The position numbers were made by a program, and so were the translations under genes. Under the pieces are notes generated by a model, which did no database searches, was not told the origin of the DNA, and worked only from the letters and a program-made list of their open reading frames with translations. Positions 1 through 9,635 of a DNA stretch of 64,000 nucleotides are shown here, piece after piece. Each line of letters starts with the position of its first letter. Position 1 is the stretch's first letter. This DNA is from Anaerocolumna sp. AGMB13020 (lineage in GTDB: Bacteria > Bacillota > Clostridia > Lachnospirales > Lachnospiraceae), in contig NZ_CP136910.1 of assembly GCF_033100115.1 (NCBI RefSeq), positions 3,248,001 through 3,312,000 on the forward strand, in the 5' to 3' direction.

Positions 1-2
1 GT

Positions 3-1091
3 AATAACAATAAGATGCGGGAGCTTTCCCATAAAAGGGCCATAGCGGCCATGCCCATAGCTGGAAGCTACCGAAGCATTGATTTTGTTTTAAGTAATAT
101 GAGCAATTCCCATATACAGAAGGTGGCGGTATTCACACAATATAATGCAAAGTCTCTTAATGAGCACTTAAATTCCTCAAAATGGTGGGATTTTGGCCGT
201 AAGCAGGGAGGGCTATTTGTATTTACCCCGACCATCACAGCAGATAACAGCTTTTGGTACAGGGGTACAGCAGACACCATGTATCAGAACCTGAATTTTT
301 TAAAGAGCAGCCATGAGCCTTATGTAATCATTGCTTCCGGAGATGGCATCTATAAGCTGGATTATAATAAGGTATTAGAATACCACATTGAGAAAAGGGC
401 AGATATCACAGTAGTATGCAAGGAGTTGGAGGACGAAGAGGATACCAGCCGTTTCGGAGTTGTAAAAACCGATGAAGAGGACAGAATCATGGATTTTGAG
501 GAGAAACCTTTAAGAGCTGATGATAAGAAGGTGTCCATCGGTGTATATGTTATCAGAAGAAGGCTTTTAATCGAACTTTTAGAGAAATCCGCCGAAGAAG
601 ACAGATATGATTTTGTGAAAGACATTCTTATCCGTTATAAGAATGTAAAGAAAATATACTCTTATCCGATTCATACATATTGGAGCAATATCGCTTCTGT
701 AGAAGCTTATTATAATACAAATATGGATTTTCTAAAGAAGGAGGTAAGAGATTATTTCTTTAAGCAGTATCCGGATATCTATTCCAAGATTGATGATATG
801 CCACCGGCAAAATACAATCAGGGTTCTGCGGTAAGTAATAGTATTATCTCCAGCGGCTGTATAGTAAACGGACGTATAGAAAACTCCGTTATTTTTAAAA
901 AAGTATATATCGGCAACAACTGTACGATTAAGAACTCCATTATCTTAAACAATGTCCATATCGGGGATAACACCTATATAGAGAATTGTATTGTGGAGAG
1001 CCGAGATACCATCCGGGCGAATTCAACCTATGTGGGAGAGCCGGATAATGTAAAAATCGTCATTGAACGAAATGAAAGATACTTAATGTAA
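3..1091 (+). CDS. glgD: GlgD-type glucose-1-phosphate adenylyltransferase subunit, 5' end missing
   Basis: This is a nucleotidyltransferase of the ADP-glucose pyrophosphorylase family, regulatory GlgD type, acting in cytoplasmic glycogen synthesis. The reading frame is open to the window edge (codons NNNK precede the first ATG at 15), so the N-terminal nucleotide-binding part lies outside. The visible protein begins with SHKRAIAAMPIAGSYRSIDF and VLSNMSNS, typical of GlgC/GlgD. A left-handed beta-helix with hexapeptide repeats (GCIVNGRIENSVIF, IGNNCTIKNS) fills the last 90 residues. GlgD is favoured over GlgC because of divergence in the N-terminal region; glgC would be expected just upstream. 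Family assignment is firm, subunit type good. Confidence 0.88.
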   Translation, partial: NNNKMRELSHKRAIAAMPIAGSYRSIDFVLSNMSNSHIQKVAVFTQYNAKSLNEHLNSSKWWDFGRKQGGLFVFTPTITADNSFWYRGTADTMYQNLNFLKSSHEPYVIIASGDGIYKLDYNKVLEYHIEKRADITVVCKELEDEEDTSRFGVVKTDEEDRIMDFEEKPLRADDKKVSIGVYVIRRRLLIELLEKSAEEDRYDFVKDILIRYKNVKKIYSYPIHTYWSNIASVEAYYNTNMDFLKKEVRDYFFKQYPDIYSKIDDMPPAKYNQGSAVSNSIISSGCIVNGRIENSVIFKKVYIGNNCTIKNSIILNNVHIGDNTYIENCIVESRDTIRANSTYVGEPDNVKIVIERNERYLM

Positions 1092-1157
1092 AAAGCAAGA
1101 GGATTAATATCCTTTCGCATATAAAAAACAGACAACACTTAAAGGGGGCTATACAAA

Positions 1158-1439
1158 ATGCAGATTACAGATGTTCGTGTACGCAAAGTTAGCAAGGAAG
1201 GAAAGATGAAAGCGGTTGTTTCCATCACGATGGATAACGAATTCGTCGTACACGATATTAAAGTTATTGAAGGGGAAAAAGGCTTGTTTATTGCAATGCC
1301 CAGCAGAAAAGCAGGGGACGGGGAGTACCGTGATATTGCGCATCCTATCAATTCGGAAACCAGGGATAAGATACAGAAGATTATCCTGGAAAGCTATGAA
1401 GTGGCTGCCGAAGAGTATGATGAAAAAATAGAAGCTTAA
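1158..1439 (+). CDS. spoVG: SpoVG, RNA-binding regulator
   Basis: SpoVG is a small RNA/nucleic-acid-binding regulator of sporulation septation and other processes in Firmicutes. The 93-residue product starts [11 protein letters not shown] and contains the family signature around [19 protein letters not shown] residues (here [13 protein letters not shown]) followed by FIAMPSRK and YRDIAHPIN. The length matches the family. AGGGGG lies 10 nt before the ATG. It is monocistronic in appearance: glgD ends 66 nt upstream and a strong terminator follows 30 nt after the stop. Confidence 0.95.
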   Translation: MQITDVRVRKVSKEGKMKAVVSITMDNEFVVHDIKVIEGEKGLFIAMPSRKAGDGEYRDIAHPINSETRDKIQKIILESYEVAAEEYDEKIEA

Positions 1440-1468
1440 ACAGCTTAAGAGCTTTCATTGCTCCAGGA

Positions 1469-1504
1469 AGGAGCTGCCGCATAGGACTGTGGCAGCTCCT
1501 TTTT
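1469..1504 (+). terminator. Rho-independent terminator after spoVG
   Basis: A 12-nt arm (1469-1480, AGGAGCTGCCGC) pairs with 1489-1500, with one G-U type pair, and is followed by TTTT. It sits 30 nt after the spoVG stop codon. Confidence 0.85.
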
Positions 1505-1564
1505 GGTAATTTTCCAATGTAAGCTGCTCATCAAGAGTTTGCTGTGTTTGGGTTATGAAATCCG

Positions 1565-1594
1565 TTGCACGTAACCTGCTTTATAGAGTATAAT
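1565..1594 (+). promoter_or_regulatory. Candidate sigma-A promoter for the transglutaminase-like gene
   Basis: TTGCAC at 1565-1570 and TATAAT at 1589-1594 are separated by 18 bp. They lie 39 nt before the ATG of the next gene and downstream of the spoVG terminator. Confidence 0.5.
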
Positions 1595-1632
1595 AAGTAT
1601 AAGGTAATGATGACGAAGAAAGGAGCCGTAAC

Positions 1633-2499
1633 ATGAAAAAAATAACCAGGTTAATGTTAGGAATAGGTATTCTTTTTGCTATAATGTTCGGGGTTAATTT
1701 TCGGTATCATATCAGCAGTAACGTGACGGATAATGTTTTAAGTGAAAAAGAGAGCAACGGAGACTTTATTCTGGAGGTCAGAGAAGCCATGCTGCAAGGC
1801 GATGAAAAGAAGGTGCTCCAGTATACCGGCAACGTAGAGGATATGGAATGGTTCACAGAAGAGGTAATCGATCAGGTGTATGCTATAGATGATAAGAGCA
1901 CTTCAGGTGATCATGACTATTTAAAATATAAGGTTAACAGCATATATGCCCATATAGTGGGACTTGGGAATAAACTGACAGTTACCTACGAATTTAAATA
2001 CAATGAAGTTTACGAAGAAACCTTGTTGGTGGATGAGACCATCAAGCAATTGTTTGAAGAGTGGAAGCTGGCTGAATTAAGTGATTTTGAGAAAATAAAG
2101 AAGATACACGATTTTATTGTAGAGAATGCTTCTTATGATACATCCGTAACAGATTATTCCGCTTATGATAACCTTATTGGCAAAAGTTCCACTTGTCAGG
2201 GTTATATGAGCATTGCTTATAAAATGTTTACAGAAGCAGGAATCCCAGCCAGGATTATTACAGGAATAGGCAATAATGACAGCCATGGCTGGAATATCGT
2301 ACAGCTTAATGGCTTGTGGTACAACATCGACTGTACCTGGGATGATCCTCTTACCAAGAGTGGAAAGAGCTTGCTGTTATACGAATATTTCCTTAAATCT
2401 GACAAGGATTTTAGCGGTCATGTAAGAGACGATGAATTTAATACAGAAGATTTTTATGCAGAGTATCCTATGGCAGAGGAATCTTATAAATGGAAATAA
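1633..2499 (+). CDS. Membrane-anchored transglutaminase-like domain protein
   Basis: This is a 288-residue protein with an uncleaved signal anchor or signal peptide at residues 4-23 and a C-terminal transglutaminase-like (papain-fold) domain. The probable catalytic triad is visible: Cys188 in GKSSTCQGYM, His218 in NDSHGWN and Asp233 in LWYNIDCTWDDP. The same domain arrangement occurs in many clostridial extracytoplasmic proteins thought to cut or crosslink peptides at the cell surface; the substrate is unknown. AAAGGAG lies 8 nt before the ATG. Residues 30-150 are a less conserved extracellular region. Fold assignment is confident, biological role is not. Confidence 0.8.
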   Translation: MKKITRLMLGIGILFAIMFGVNFRYHISSNVTDNVLSEKESNGDFILEVREAMLQGDEKKVLQYTGNVEDMEWFTEEVIDQVYAIDDKSTSGDHDYLKYKVNSIYAHIVGLGNKLTVTYEFKYNEVYEETLLVDETIKQLFEEWKLAELSDFEKIKKIHDFIVENASYDTSVTDYSAYDNLIGKSSTCQGYMSIAYKMFTEAGIPARIITGIGNNDSHGWNIVQLNGLWYNIDCTWDDPLTKSGKSLLLYEYFLKSDKDFSGHVRDDEFNTEDFYAEYPMAEESYKWK

Positions 2500-2575
2500 A
2501 ATACTCAGCAAAAAGGTTAAGTAATTTCCATAAATGACGAAATATTCCATATAGAATAATTAAGGTGGGATGGTC

Positions 2576-3490
2576 ATGAAAATTGGAGCAATGCAAGAGA
2601 ACAGATATATAAAAGTTTCTGGCGCAGATTTGCAAGAACAGCCAATAAACAAAAAAAATGATAAGAATAACCAGGAAATAAGGTCCATTTATGCAGGAAA
2701 TCTTAACTTGGTCCGGGACCCTGTTGAGATTACAAAGAAAAATGGTCAAAAGCAGGCAATCAGGGCAATATTGGAGACCTTCTCGAAAGAATTGGATGTA
2801 GATACTAATATAAATGAAATGAGAACGAAACAGGAAGAGCTGCGGGCCGAAATGTCTGTGTATCATGATAAATTAGCATCCGTTCAGAAGATGAAGGAGG
2901 AAATTCGTAAGGGCTATGAGGTATCGGAGTACTCTCAGGAGGAAATGGATGTAAATCTCATAATGAAAGGTGTGAATAATCCGGAAGCTCTTACGGATGA
3001 AGAAAAGCAGCAGTTGGAGGCCATCGGTTCACTGACAGATTTTCAGAAGGAAATACTTGAATGCAATAAGATAGAGACTTATTGGAACAATAATCTGAAC
3101 AATGCCAACCGTTCCATAAATAGTATCAGTATTGCCGTAAATTCCATACAACTGGATAGGCAAAAGCATAATCCTGTCTTAGCGGCAAAAGAAGCCGCCC
3201 AGGATATTATAGATATTACATCTAAAGAAGTCATTGGTATGCTGTTGGAAGAATCAAAGGACACAATAGATGAGAAGATCAACAATAGCGACGATGCAGA
3301 AAAAGCTGACGAAGCAGATGCAAAGAACGATAAAGAGCAAACAGACAAGGTAGCAGCAGAAACCGAGGAGCTGCTGTCTAATTATAAAGCGAAGCAGGAA
3401 GAAATGCTGAAGAAGCTGCAAAAGCAGGCACAAATCAGTAATATGCTCATGGATGATCTGAAAGGCATATTTTTGGATCTTCGCTATTAA
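2576..3490 (+). CDS. Hypothetical coiled-coil protein
   Basis: I do not recognise this roughly 304-residue protein. It has no signal peptide or membrane segment. It is highly charged, with long heptad-rich stretches (about residues 80-140 and 255-300) that predict coiled coils, and an acidic low-complexity part around residues 230-265 (NSDDAEKADEADAKN). ATG codons occur at 2570 and 2576; the second is chosen because AAGGTGG stands 7 nt before it but only 1 nt before the first. It sits alone between the transglutaminase-like gene and a reverse-strand PqqD-like gene. Confidence 0.7.
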   Translation: MKIGAMQENRYIKVSGADLQEQPINKKNDKNNQEIRSIYAGNLNLVRDPVEITKKNGQKQAIRAILETFSKELDVDTNINEMRTKQEELRAEMSVYHDKLASVQKMKEEIRKGYEVSEYSQEEMDVNLIMKGVNNPEALTDEEKQQLEAIGSLTDFQKEILECNKIETYWNNNLNNANRSINSISIAVNSIQLDRQKHNPVLAAKEAAQDIIDITSKEVIGMLLEESKDTIDEKINNSDDAEKADEADAKNDKEQTDKVAAETEELLSNYKAKQEEMLKKLQKQAQISNMLMDDLKGIFLDLRY

Positions 3491-3503
3491 ACATAATAAC
3501 CAG

Positions 3504-3545
3504 GAGCCTGAGGGAAGTAATAAAATGGATCAGGCTCTTCTCATT
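3504..3545 (+). terminator. Weak hairpin terminator between convergent genes
   Basis: GAGCCTGA (3504-3511) pairs with TCAGGCTC (3530-3537), with an 18-nt loop and the tail TTCTCATT. The U-tract is poor, so it is only a candidate; it lies between the hypothetical coiled-coil gene and the convergent PqqD-like gene. Confidence 0.45.
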
Positions 3546-3570
3546 ATAATAAGTATAAGAGAGTATTCTA

Positions 3571-3864
3571 TTAATTTTCTATATCTGCAATATTTCCATT
3601 GATTAACTTCGCCAGAAACTCTCCCACATCTGCCTCTGCCTCCTCCAAGTCCAGATTGTTCTTTACAGCAACAGCCTCCGTTAAAGCTTCCGGAGTGATA
3701 ACCCCTCTCATCATCCGATCCCAGAGGAAGATACCGGTTTCGTTTATGGAAGGCAAGCCGTTAACTGCTCCATTATTGGAATCTCCGTCTTTTACGATAC
3801 AGAATTCGCCGCCCAGTTCCTTTACGGAAAAACCTTTCTTAAGAGTAATTGTTTTTATCTTCAT
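3571..3864 (-). CDS. PqqD-family protein
   Basis: The 97-residue product beginning MKIKTITLKKGFSVKELGG resembles the PqqD fold, a small peptide-chaperone (RRE-like) domain: a beta-hairpin with GGEFCIV, then INETGIFLWDRM and a helical tail with EEAEADVGEFLAKL. PqqD-type domains deliver ribosomal peptides to radical SAM enzymes, but stand-alone members of unknown role are common in Clostridia, and no radical SAM maturase or precursor is adjacent here. A longer in-frame start exists at 3990, but the ATG at 3864 gives the family's usual length and has AAAGG 10-12 nt upstream. Confidence 0.75.
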   Translation of the reverse strand: MKIKTITLKKGFSVKELGGEFCIVKDGDSNNGAVNGLPSINETGIFLWDRMMRGVITPEALTEAVAVKNNLDLEEAEADVGEFLAKLINGNIADIEN

Positions 3865-4103
3865 AAAACACCAGCCTTTCTGTTGGATTTGTATTAAGCT
3901 TAGCATATGTAAAAGGCAGAATCTATGCATAAAACGATACAAGAATAAAGAGAAAATACTGTTTTTATAGCTCTTTTTATTCCTTGCCATAATTTTTGAA
4001 TTCGTATATAATTAAAATAGCTATAACTTTAAAAGAGAGTATTGAATAGTTATAATTCTTATTTACAATAATAGTGACTGTAATGTCAGTTATAATAGTC
4101 GCT

Positions 4104-4132
4104 GATACTGGAAGGATTAAGAACCCAGTATC
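4104..4132 (+). other. Intergenic hairpin upstream of pth
   Basis: GATACTGG (4104-4111) and CCAGTATC (4125-4132) form a perfect 8-bp stem with a 13-nt loop. No T-tract follows. It lies within the roughly 400-bp gap between the PqqD-like gene and pth, which otherwise shows nothing recognisable; function unknown. Confidence 0.4.
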
Positions 4133-4259
4133 ATTACAGGGCGGATCGAAAGATGCGTTCTATTCTCGTATGCAAAAAAGTGGAAGCTTTCCTGGTATAA
4201 AAATTCCATTTGTAAAAAAAGAACTAAAAATTTGTAATATAAAAGGACAGGTAGAAATA

Positions 4260-4823
4260 ATGTACATTATAGTTGGACTTGGAAATCCCTCCAGAGAATA
4301 TCAGGCCACCAGGCATAATATCGGATTCGATGCCATTACAAGGCTGTCGGATGATTTCCGTATTCCTCTGGATTTTAAGAAACATAAGGCGATTTGTGGA
4401 AAAGGCATGATTGCAGGAGAAAAGGTTATTCTGGCCCAGCCTCAGACTTATATGAATCTAAGCGGAGAAAGTGTCAGAGAATTGCAGGACTTTTATAAGG
4501 TGGCCCCTGAAAATATCATTATCATATATGATGATATCAGTCTGGAACCGGGTAAACTAAGAATCCGTACCAAGGGCAGTGCCGGAGGGCACAACGGTAT
4601 AAAGAGTATTATTTCCCATCTTGGAACAGAGGAATTTCCAAGAATTCGTGTCGGTGTGGGAGATAAGCCGGCTGGCTGGGATCTTGCAGATTATGTACTG
4701 TCACGTTTTTCTTCAGAAGAACAGCCGATTATCAGAGAGGCACTAGGAAAGACTTCGGAGGCTGTAAAGGCCATTTTAACAGATGGTATGGAACCAGCCA
4801 TGAATCAATATAACAGAAAATAA
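4260..4823 (+). CDS. pth: Peptidyl-tRNA hydrolase
   Basis: Pth releases tRNA from peptidyl-tRNAs that drop off the ribosome. The 187-residue protein starts MYIIVGLGNPSREYQATRHN, with the catalytic His19, the Asn of GLGNP, YDDISLEPGKLRIR with the conserved Asp, and GSAGGHNGIKSI. The frame stays open for 62 codons upstream, but that extension is not family-like; the ATG at 4260 gives the normal length. pth next to mfd matches the B. subtilis order (pth-fin-mfd), although no fin gene is present between them here. Confidence 0.95.
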   Translation: MYIIVGLGNPSREYQATRHNIGFDAITRLSDDFRIPLDFKKHKAICGKGMIAGEKVILAQPQTYMNLSGESVRELQDFYKVAPENIIIIYDDISLEPGKLRIRTKGSAGGHNGIKSIISHLGTEEFPRIRVGVGDKPAGWDLADYVLSRFSSEEQPIIREALGKTSEAVKAILTDGMEPAMNQYNRK

Positions 4824-4835
4824 GGAGGCACTTCC

Positions 4836-7800
4836 TTGAAAACCTTTATTAATCCTCTTAAGGAATTAAAAGAATTTAATGAAATAAAGGACAGTTTGAC
4901 CCTGAAAAATACACCCGTTCAGATAACCGGATGTATTGATTCCCAGAAATGCCACCTTATATATGGGTTTGGGGAAGAATATTCCCAGAAATTAATTATT
5001 ACTTATAACGATTTAAAAGCGAAAGAAATCTGCGAAGATTATAAGCTCTATGATAAAAATGTCTTCTTCTATCCTGCTAAGGACATTATTTTCTATAGTG
5101 CGGATATACATGGAAATGCAATTGTCAGGGAACGCCTTAAGATACTAAAGCGGCTTCTGAACAAAGAACCGGTAACCATTGTAACCACCATTGACGGTGG
5201 AATGGACAGGATTCTGCCTCTTAATTTCCTTATGAAGAATGTTATTACCATAAAAGAAGGGGAAGCCTGTGATTTATCAAAGCTTCAGGCGGCCTTATCC
5301 CATATGGGCTATGAAAGGCAGGGGCAGGTAGAAGGTCCCGGCGAGTTTGCGGTAAGAGGAGGGATTCTTGATATTTTTCCTCCGGCGGAGGAGTGTCCCT
5401 ACCGAATAGAATTTTGGGGGGATGATATTGACTCTATCCGTTCCTTTGATGTAGGCAGCCAGCGTTCCATAGACCGGCACGAAGAGCTGATGATCTTTCC
5501 GGCGGCAGAAATCGTCTTAAGTACAGAAAGACTCCAGGCAGGACTAAAGAAGCTGGAGGAAGAGAAGACAGCCCATGTAAAACGATTAAGGGAACAGATG
5601 AAAACGGAAGAGGCTTTCCGTATACAAGGCATTATTGATGATTTCAAGGACAACATTGAGAGCTTTCAGGGATCTGTTGGAATTGACAGCTATATCCGAT
5701 ATTTCTATGAAGAAACCGTCTCTCTTTTTGATTATTTTGACAGAGAAGATTCCCTTGTGTTCTTAGACGAACCGGTCAGAGTACAGGAAAGAGGAGAAGC
5801 AGTAGAAACCGAGTTCAGAGAAGGTATGATCGGAAGAATTGAAAAAGGATATATTCTTCCCGGGCAAAGCGATGCGGTCTATAGCTATAAGGAACTTTTG
5901 GCGGGACTGAACCAGATGAACCTTATGCTGCTTAGCACTATGGATCTAAGGCTCGCAGGTTTTACGATAAAAAATAAGTGGGATATGACAGTTCGTTCGG
6001 TTAATCCCTATAATAACAATTTTGACATTTTGGTGCAGGATCTCCTTAAATGGAAAAAGAGCGGTTACAGAGTATTATTGCTCTCTCCTTCAAAGACACG
6101 TGCCAAACGTCTGTCCGATGATCTGAGAGAGCATGGACTAAATGCTTTTTACAGTGAAGATATGGACAGAGTCATATTAAAGAGTGAGATAATGGTAGCA
6201 GGGGGGAACCTTCATAAAGGTTTTGAATACCCTCTTATTAATCTTGTGGTCATTTCTGAAAGTGATATCTTCGGAGCGGAAAAGAAGAAAAAGAAAAAGA
6301 TCAGAGAATACGACGGAAAGAAGATTCAGAGCTTTGCCGACTTAAATATCGGTGACTATGTTGTTCATGAAAACCATGGACTTGGTATCTACAGAGGTAT
6401 CGAAAAAATAGAAGTAGATAAGGTGACAAAGGATTATATCAAGATTGAATACGGCGGTGGCGGAGTACTTTATATCCTGGCTACAGGCCTTGATGTCATA
6501 CAGAAATATGCCGGAAGCGATTCTGGTAAACATAAGCTGAACAAATTAAATTCTGTAGAGTGGAAGAATACCAAGACAAAAGTAAAAAGCGCGGTGAAGG
6601 AAATAGCCAGGGAACTGGTGGAATTATATGCGAACAGGCAGCAGAAGGAAGGTTATGCCTACAGTCCGGATACAGTATGGCAGAATGAATTTGAAGAAAT
6701 GTTTCCCTATGAGGAAACGGATGATCAGTTAAGAGCTATTGAAGAAACGAAAAAAGACATGGAAAGCACCAGAATTATGGATAGGCTTGTCTGCGGTGAT
6801 GTAGGTTATGGTAAGACGGAAATCGCCATCAGAGCAGCGTTTAAAGCAGTGGCAGACGGAAAACAGGTGGTTGTTCTGGTGCCCACAACCATTCTGGCCC
6901 AGCAGCACTATAATACCTTTGTACAAAGAATGATGGATTTTCCCGTAAGCATTGATATGCTTTCGAGGTTTAAGACTCCGGCCCAGCAGAAATCCGTAAT
7001 GGAGAGAGTAAAACGAGGCAGTCTGGATATTCTGATTGGTACCCACAGGGTCCTTTCCAAGGATATTCAGTTTAAGAATCTTGGACTTCTTATAGTAGAT
7101 GAGGAGCAGCGTTTTGGTGTTACCCATAAAGAGAAGATAAAGCAGTTAAAAGGGGATGTGGACGTACTTACACTTACGGCAACACCAATTCCCAGGACCC
7201 TTCATATGAGCCTTATCGGAATCAGGGACATGAGTGTCTTAACGGAGCCACCGGTAGACAGGATGCCGATTCAGACCTTTGTACTAGAGCATAATGAAGA
7301 AATCATACGAGAAGCTATTCATCGTGAGCTGGCGAGGGATGGGCAGGTTTATTATGTCTATAACCGGGTAAACGGAATTGATGAGGTGGCAGGAAAGATT
7401 GCCAATCTGGTACCGGAGGCCAATGTATCCTTTGCCCACGGGCAGATGAGTGAGAGAGAGCTGGAGAGAATTATGTTCAGCTTTATAAATGGAGAAATTG
7501 ATGTATTGGTGTCCACTACCATCATTGAAACGGGCTTGGATATTTCAAATGTGAATACCATGATAATTGACGATGCCGACAGGCTTGGACTATCCCAGCT
7601 TTACCAGTTAAGAGGAAGAGTGGGAAGAAGCAACCGAACCGCCTACGCATTTTTAATGTATAAAAGAGATAAGATGCTGAAAGAAATTGCTGAGAAGAGA
7701 CTTCAGGCCATTAAGGAGTTTACAGAGCTTGGCTCCGGCTTTAAGATTGCTATGAGAGATCTGGAAATCAGAGGTGCCGGTAATCTGCTGGGAGCACAGC

Positions 7801-8375
7801 AGAGCGGTCACATGGAAGCAGTGGGGTACGACCTGTATTGCAAGATGTTAAATGACGCCGTTAAGTCCATGAAAGGGGAGGTATCAGAGGAAGAGACCTT
7901 TGAAACCACCGTTGATATGGACGTGGATGCCTTTATTCCTGCAACCTATATTAAGAATGAGTTTCAGAAGCTGGATGTATATAAGAGAATTGCAGATATA
8001 ATGACAGAAGAGGAATTCCTTGATATGCAGGAGGAACTGGTGGACCGATTCGGGGATATGCCGGCCAGTGTCAATAATTTGTTAAATATAGCCTATATCA
8101 AATCCCTCTGTCACAGTGTTTATGTTACTTCACTGGTATACCGGGGAGAGGAAATAAAGCTTGTATTATATTCTAAAGCCAAGCTGTCAGTAGAACGGAT
8201 ACCGGAACTGATAAAGAAATACGAGCCTAATATCAAGCTGATGCCGGAAGCAAACCCATATTTTCTGTATTCGGTAAAAAAAGTTCAGGGTAAAGGAAAG
8301 ATGGATGTCTTATCCTTATTCGAGCTGATAAAAAATATCCTTGCAGATGTAAAGTTATTGCTTGAAGGCAATTAA
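4836..8375 (+). CDS. mfd: Transcription-repair coupling factor Mfd
   Basis: Mfd removes RNA polymerase stalled at DNA lesions and recruits UvrA. At 1179 residues it has the full-length layout: UvrB-like N-terminal module (GEFAVRGGILDIFPP), RNA polymerase-interacting domain (IGDYVVHENHGLGIYRG), RecG-like translocase with Walker A (CGDVGYGKTEIAIRAA), DEEQRFGV box and GRVGRSNRTAYAFLMY, and a C-terminal TRCF domain. The start codon is TTG at 4836, preceded by AAGGAGG 7 nt upstream; this choice gives MKTFINPLKEL. It follows pth by 12 nt, so the two are probably cotranscribed. Confidence 0.96.
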   Translation: MKTFINPLKELKEFNEIKDSLTLKNTPVQITGCIDSQKCHLIYGFGEEYSQKLIITYNDLKAKEICEDYKLYDKNVFFYPAKDIIFYSADIHGNAIVRERLKILKRLLNKEPVTIVTTIDGGMDRILPLNFLMKNVITIKEGEACDLSKLQAALSHMGYERQGQVEGPGEFAVRGGILDIFPPAEECPYRIEFWGDDIDSIRSFDVGSQRSIDRHEELMIFPAAEIVLSTERLQAGLKKLEEEKTAHVKRLREQMKTEEAFRIQGIIDDFKDNIESFQGSVGIDSYIRYFYEETVSLFDYFDREDSLVFLDEPVRVQERGEAVETEFREGMIGRIEKGYILPGQSDAVYSYKELLAGLNQMNLMLLSTMDLRLAGFTIKNKWDMTVRSVNPYNNNFDILVQDLLKWKKSGYRVLLLSPSKTRAKRLSDDLREHGLNAFYSEDMDRVILKSEIMVAGGNLHKGFEYPLINLVVISESDIFGAEKKKKKKIREYDGKKIQSFADLNIGDYVVHENHGLGIYRGIEKIEVDKVTKDYIKIEYGGGGVLYILATGLDVIQKYAGSDSGKHKLNKLNSVEWKNTKTKVKSAVKEIARELVELYANRQQKEGYAYSPDTVWQNEFEEMFPYEETDDQLRAIEETKKDMESTRIMDRLVCGDVGYGKTEIAIRAAFKAVADGKQVVVLVPTTILAQQHYNTFVQRMMDFPVSIDMLSRFKTPAQQKSVMERVKRGSLDILIGTHRVLSKDIQFKNLGLLIVDEEQRFGVTHKEKIKQLKGDVDVLTLTATPIPRTLHMSLIGIRDMSVLTEPPVDRMPIQTFVLEHNEEIIREAIHRELARDGQVYYVYNRVNGIDEVAGKIANLVPEANVSFAHGQMSERELERIMFSFINGEIDVLVSTTIIETGLDISNVNTMIIDDADRLGLSQLYQLRGRVGRSNRTAYAFLMYKRDKMLKEIAEKRLQAIKEFTELGSGFKIAMRDLEIRGAGNLLGAQQSGHMEAVGYDLYCKMLNDAVKSMKGEVSEEETFETTVDMDVDAFIPATYIKNEFQKLDVYKRIADIMTEEEFLDMQEELVDRFGDMPASVNNLLNIAYIKSLCHSVYVTSLVYRGEEIKLVLYSKAKLSVERIPELIKKYEPNIKLMPEANPYFLYSVKKVQGKGKMDVLSLFELIKNILADVKLLLEGN

Positions 8376-8510
8376 TCCCTTATAATGAATGAAGTGAAAG
8401 AAAATAAGCTGTTAACAGTAATTATAAAACGGATAGCTTTAAGAAACAGAAAGCGTTTAATGGATTGCATTTAGGATTACAGCTTGCCATAGAAAGGATT
8501 GAAAAGCTTC

Positions 8511-9635
8511 ATGAAAAAATATCTAAAAAAAGCAGTATGTATATTAATAGCCGCTGCCCTGCTCGTAAGCTTAACCGGCTGTAAGGAGAAAACGGAGGAG
8601 AAGCAGAAGGGGAACGTTAACAATACGCCATCCGTAACTGAAACCGTAACCGTAACGCCTACAGAAGCAGAAGAAACGAAGGAGAACCGGGGAGAACTGG
8701 TTGTTACTGTTGGAAACAATAAAGTATATTACAATGAATCCATGCTGTATTTTATGTTTATGAAAGCTCAGTATGAGGCCTATTTCGGAGATGCAGTCTG
8801 GGGCTATGAAGTAAGTGCTGGAACTACTTTTGAAGATCAGGCGAAGGAAGAGATTCTGAATCTTATTACCCAGACAAAGATTGTTGTTGAGAAATCCGAG
8901 GGTTATAATGTTGCGCTGACAGAAGAGGAAGAAGCCACGGTGCTTGAGAATGCTGCAAACTATTACGCCGGCATAACAGAAGCGGATAAAGAAAAATACG
9001 GCTTTACGGAAGATTTGATCCGTAAGTTCTACCGGGAGAATCTGATATACCAAAAGGTCTATGATGCGGTTACCATGAATGCGGATACAGAGGTTACCGA
9101 TGACGAAGCGAAGCAGATAACCGTTGATCATATACTCCTTAAGACCACGGTAAGCAAAGACGGAAAAGATGAACCTATGACCGAGGCAGAGAAGAAAACT
9201 GTCCGCAAGAGAGCTGTCCAGCTGTTAAAGGATGCCCAAAAAACAGAAGATTTCAAAAAGCTGGCAGAAGCCAATACGGAAGATTCCCAGGTGGAATATA
9301 CCTTTGGAAAAGGTGAAATGGTAGCTCCGTTTGAAGAAGCTGCCTTTGCTCTGAAAACAGGAGAATTAAGCCCTATTGTGGAAACGGAATACGGTTATCA
9401 CATTATTTACTGCGTCAGTGATTTTGACAAAGATGCTACGTTAGAGAAAAAAGAAGAAATTATTGAAGACAGACAAAACGAATTGTTTAAGAAGCTTTAT
9501 GAAGAATGGTCACAGAACTATAAGGTAGAGGTAAAGGAAAAGGTTTGGACAGTTATGACCTTGAGAAACGAAAGTACAGAGGAGCCAGAAGGCGCAGAAG
9601 CTACAGGAGAGGTAACAGCAACTCCTGCACCTTAG
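8511..9635 (+). CDS. PpiC/PrsA-type peptidylprolyl isomerase lipoprotein
   Basis: This is an extracytoplasmic foldase of about 374 residues. The N-terminus is a lipoprotein signal with lipobox LVSLTGC (Cys about residue 24 from this start), then a charged Thr/Glu linker and an N-terminal SurA-like helical region. A parvulin rotamase domain follows (VDHILLKT; EDSQVEYTFGKGEMVAPFEEAAFAL; VETEYGYHIIYC). It probably helps fold secreted proteins. A TTG at 8499 could also start the frame, but AAAGG is then only 1 nt away, so the ATG at 8511 is preferred although the spacing (13 nt) is long. The C-terminus overlaps the convergent PAP2 gene by 4 nt. Confidence 0.85.
   Translation: MKKYLKKAVCILIAAALLVSLTGCKEKTEEKQKGNVNNTPSVTETVTVTPTEAEETKENRGELVVTVGNNKVYYNESMLYFMFMKAQYEAYFGDAVWGYEVSAGTTFEDQAKEEILNLITQTKIVVEKSEGYNVALTEEEEATVLENAANYYAGITEADKEKYGFTEDLIRKFYRENLIYQKVYDAVTMNADTEVTDDEAKQITVDHILLKTTVSKDGKDEPMTEAEKKTVRKRAVQLLKDAQKTEDFKKLAEANTEDSQVEYTFGKGEMVAPFEEAAFALKTGELSPIVETEYGYHIIYCVSDFDKDATLEKKEEIIEDRQNELFKKLYEEWSQNYKVEVKEKVWTVMTLRNESTEEPEGAEATGEVTATPAP

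Noticed and set aside
3599..3970. 123-codon forward open frame opposite the PqqD-like gene
   Set aside because: It is antisense to a gene with clear family features and a ribosome-binding site.
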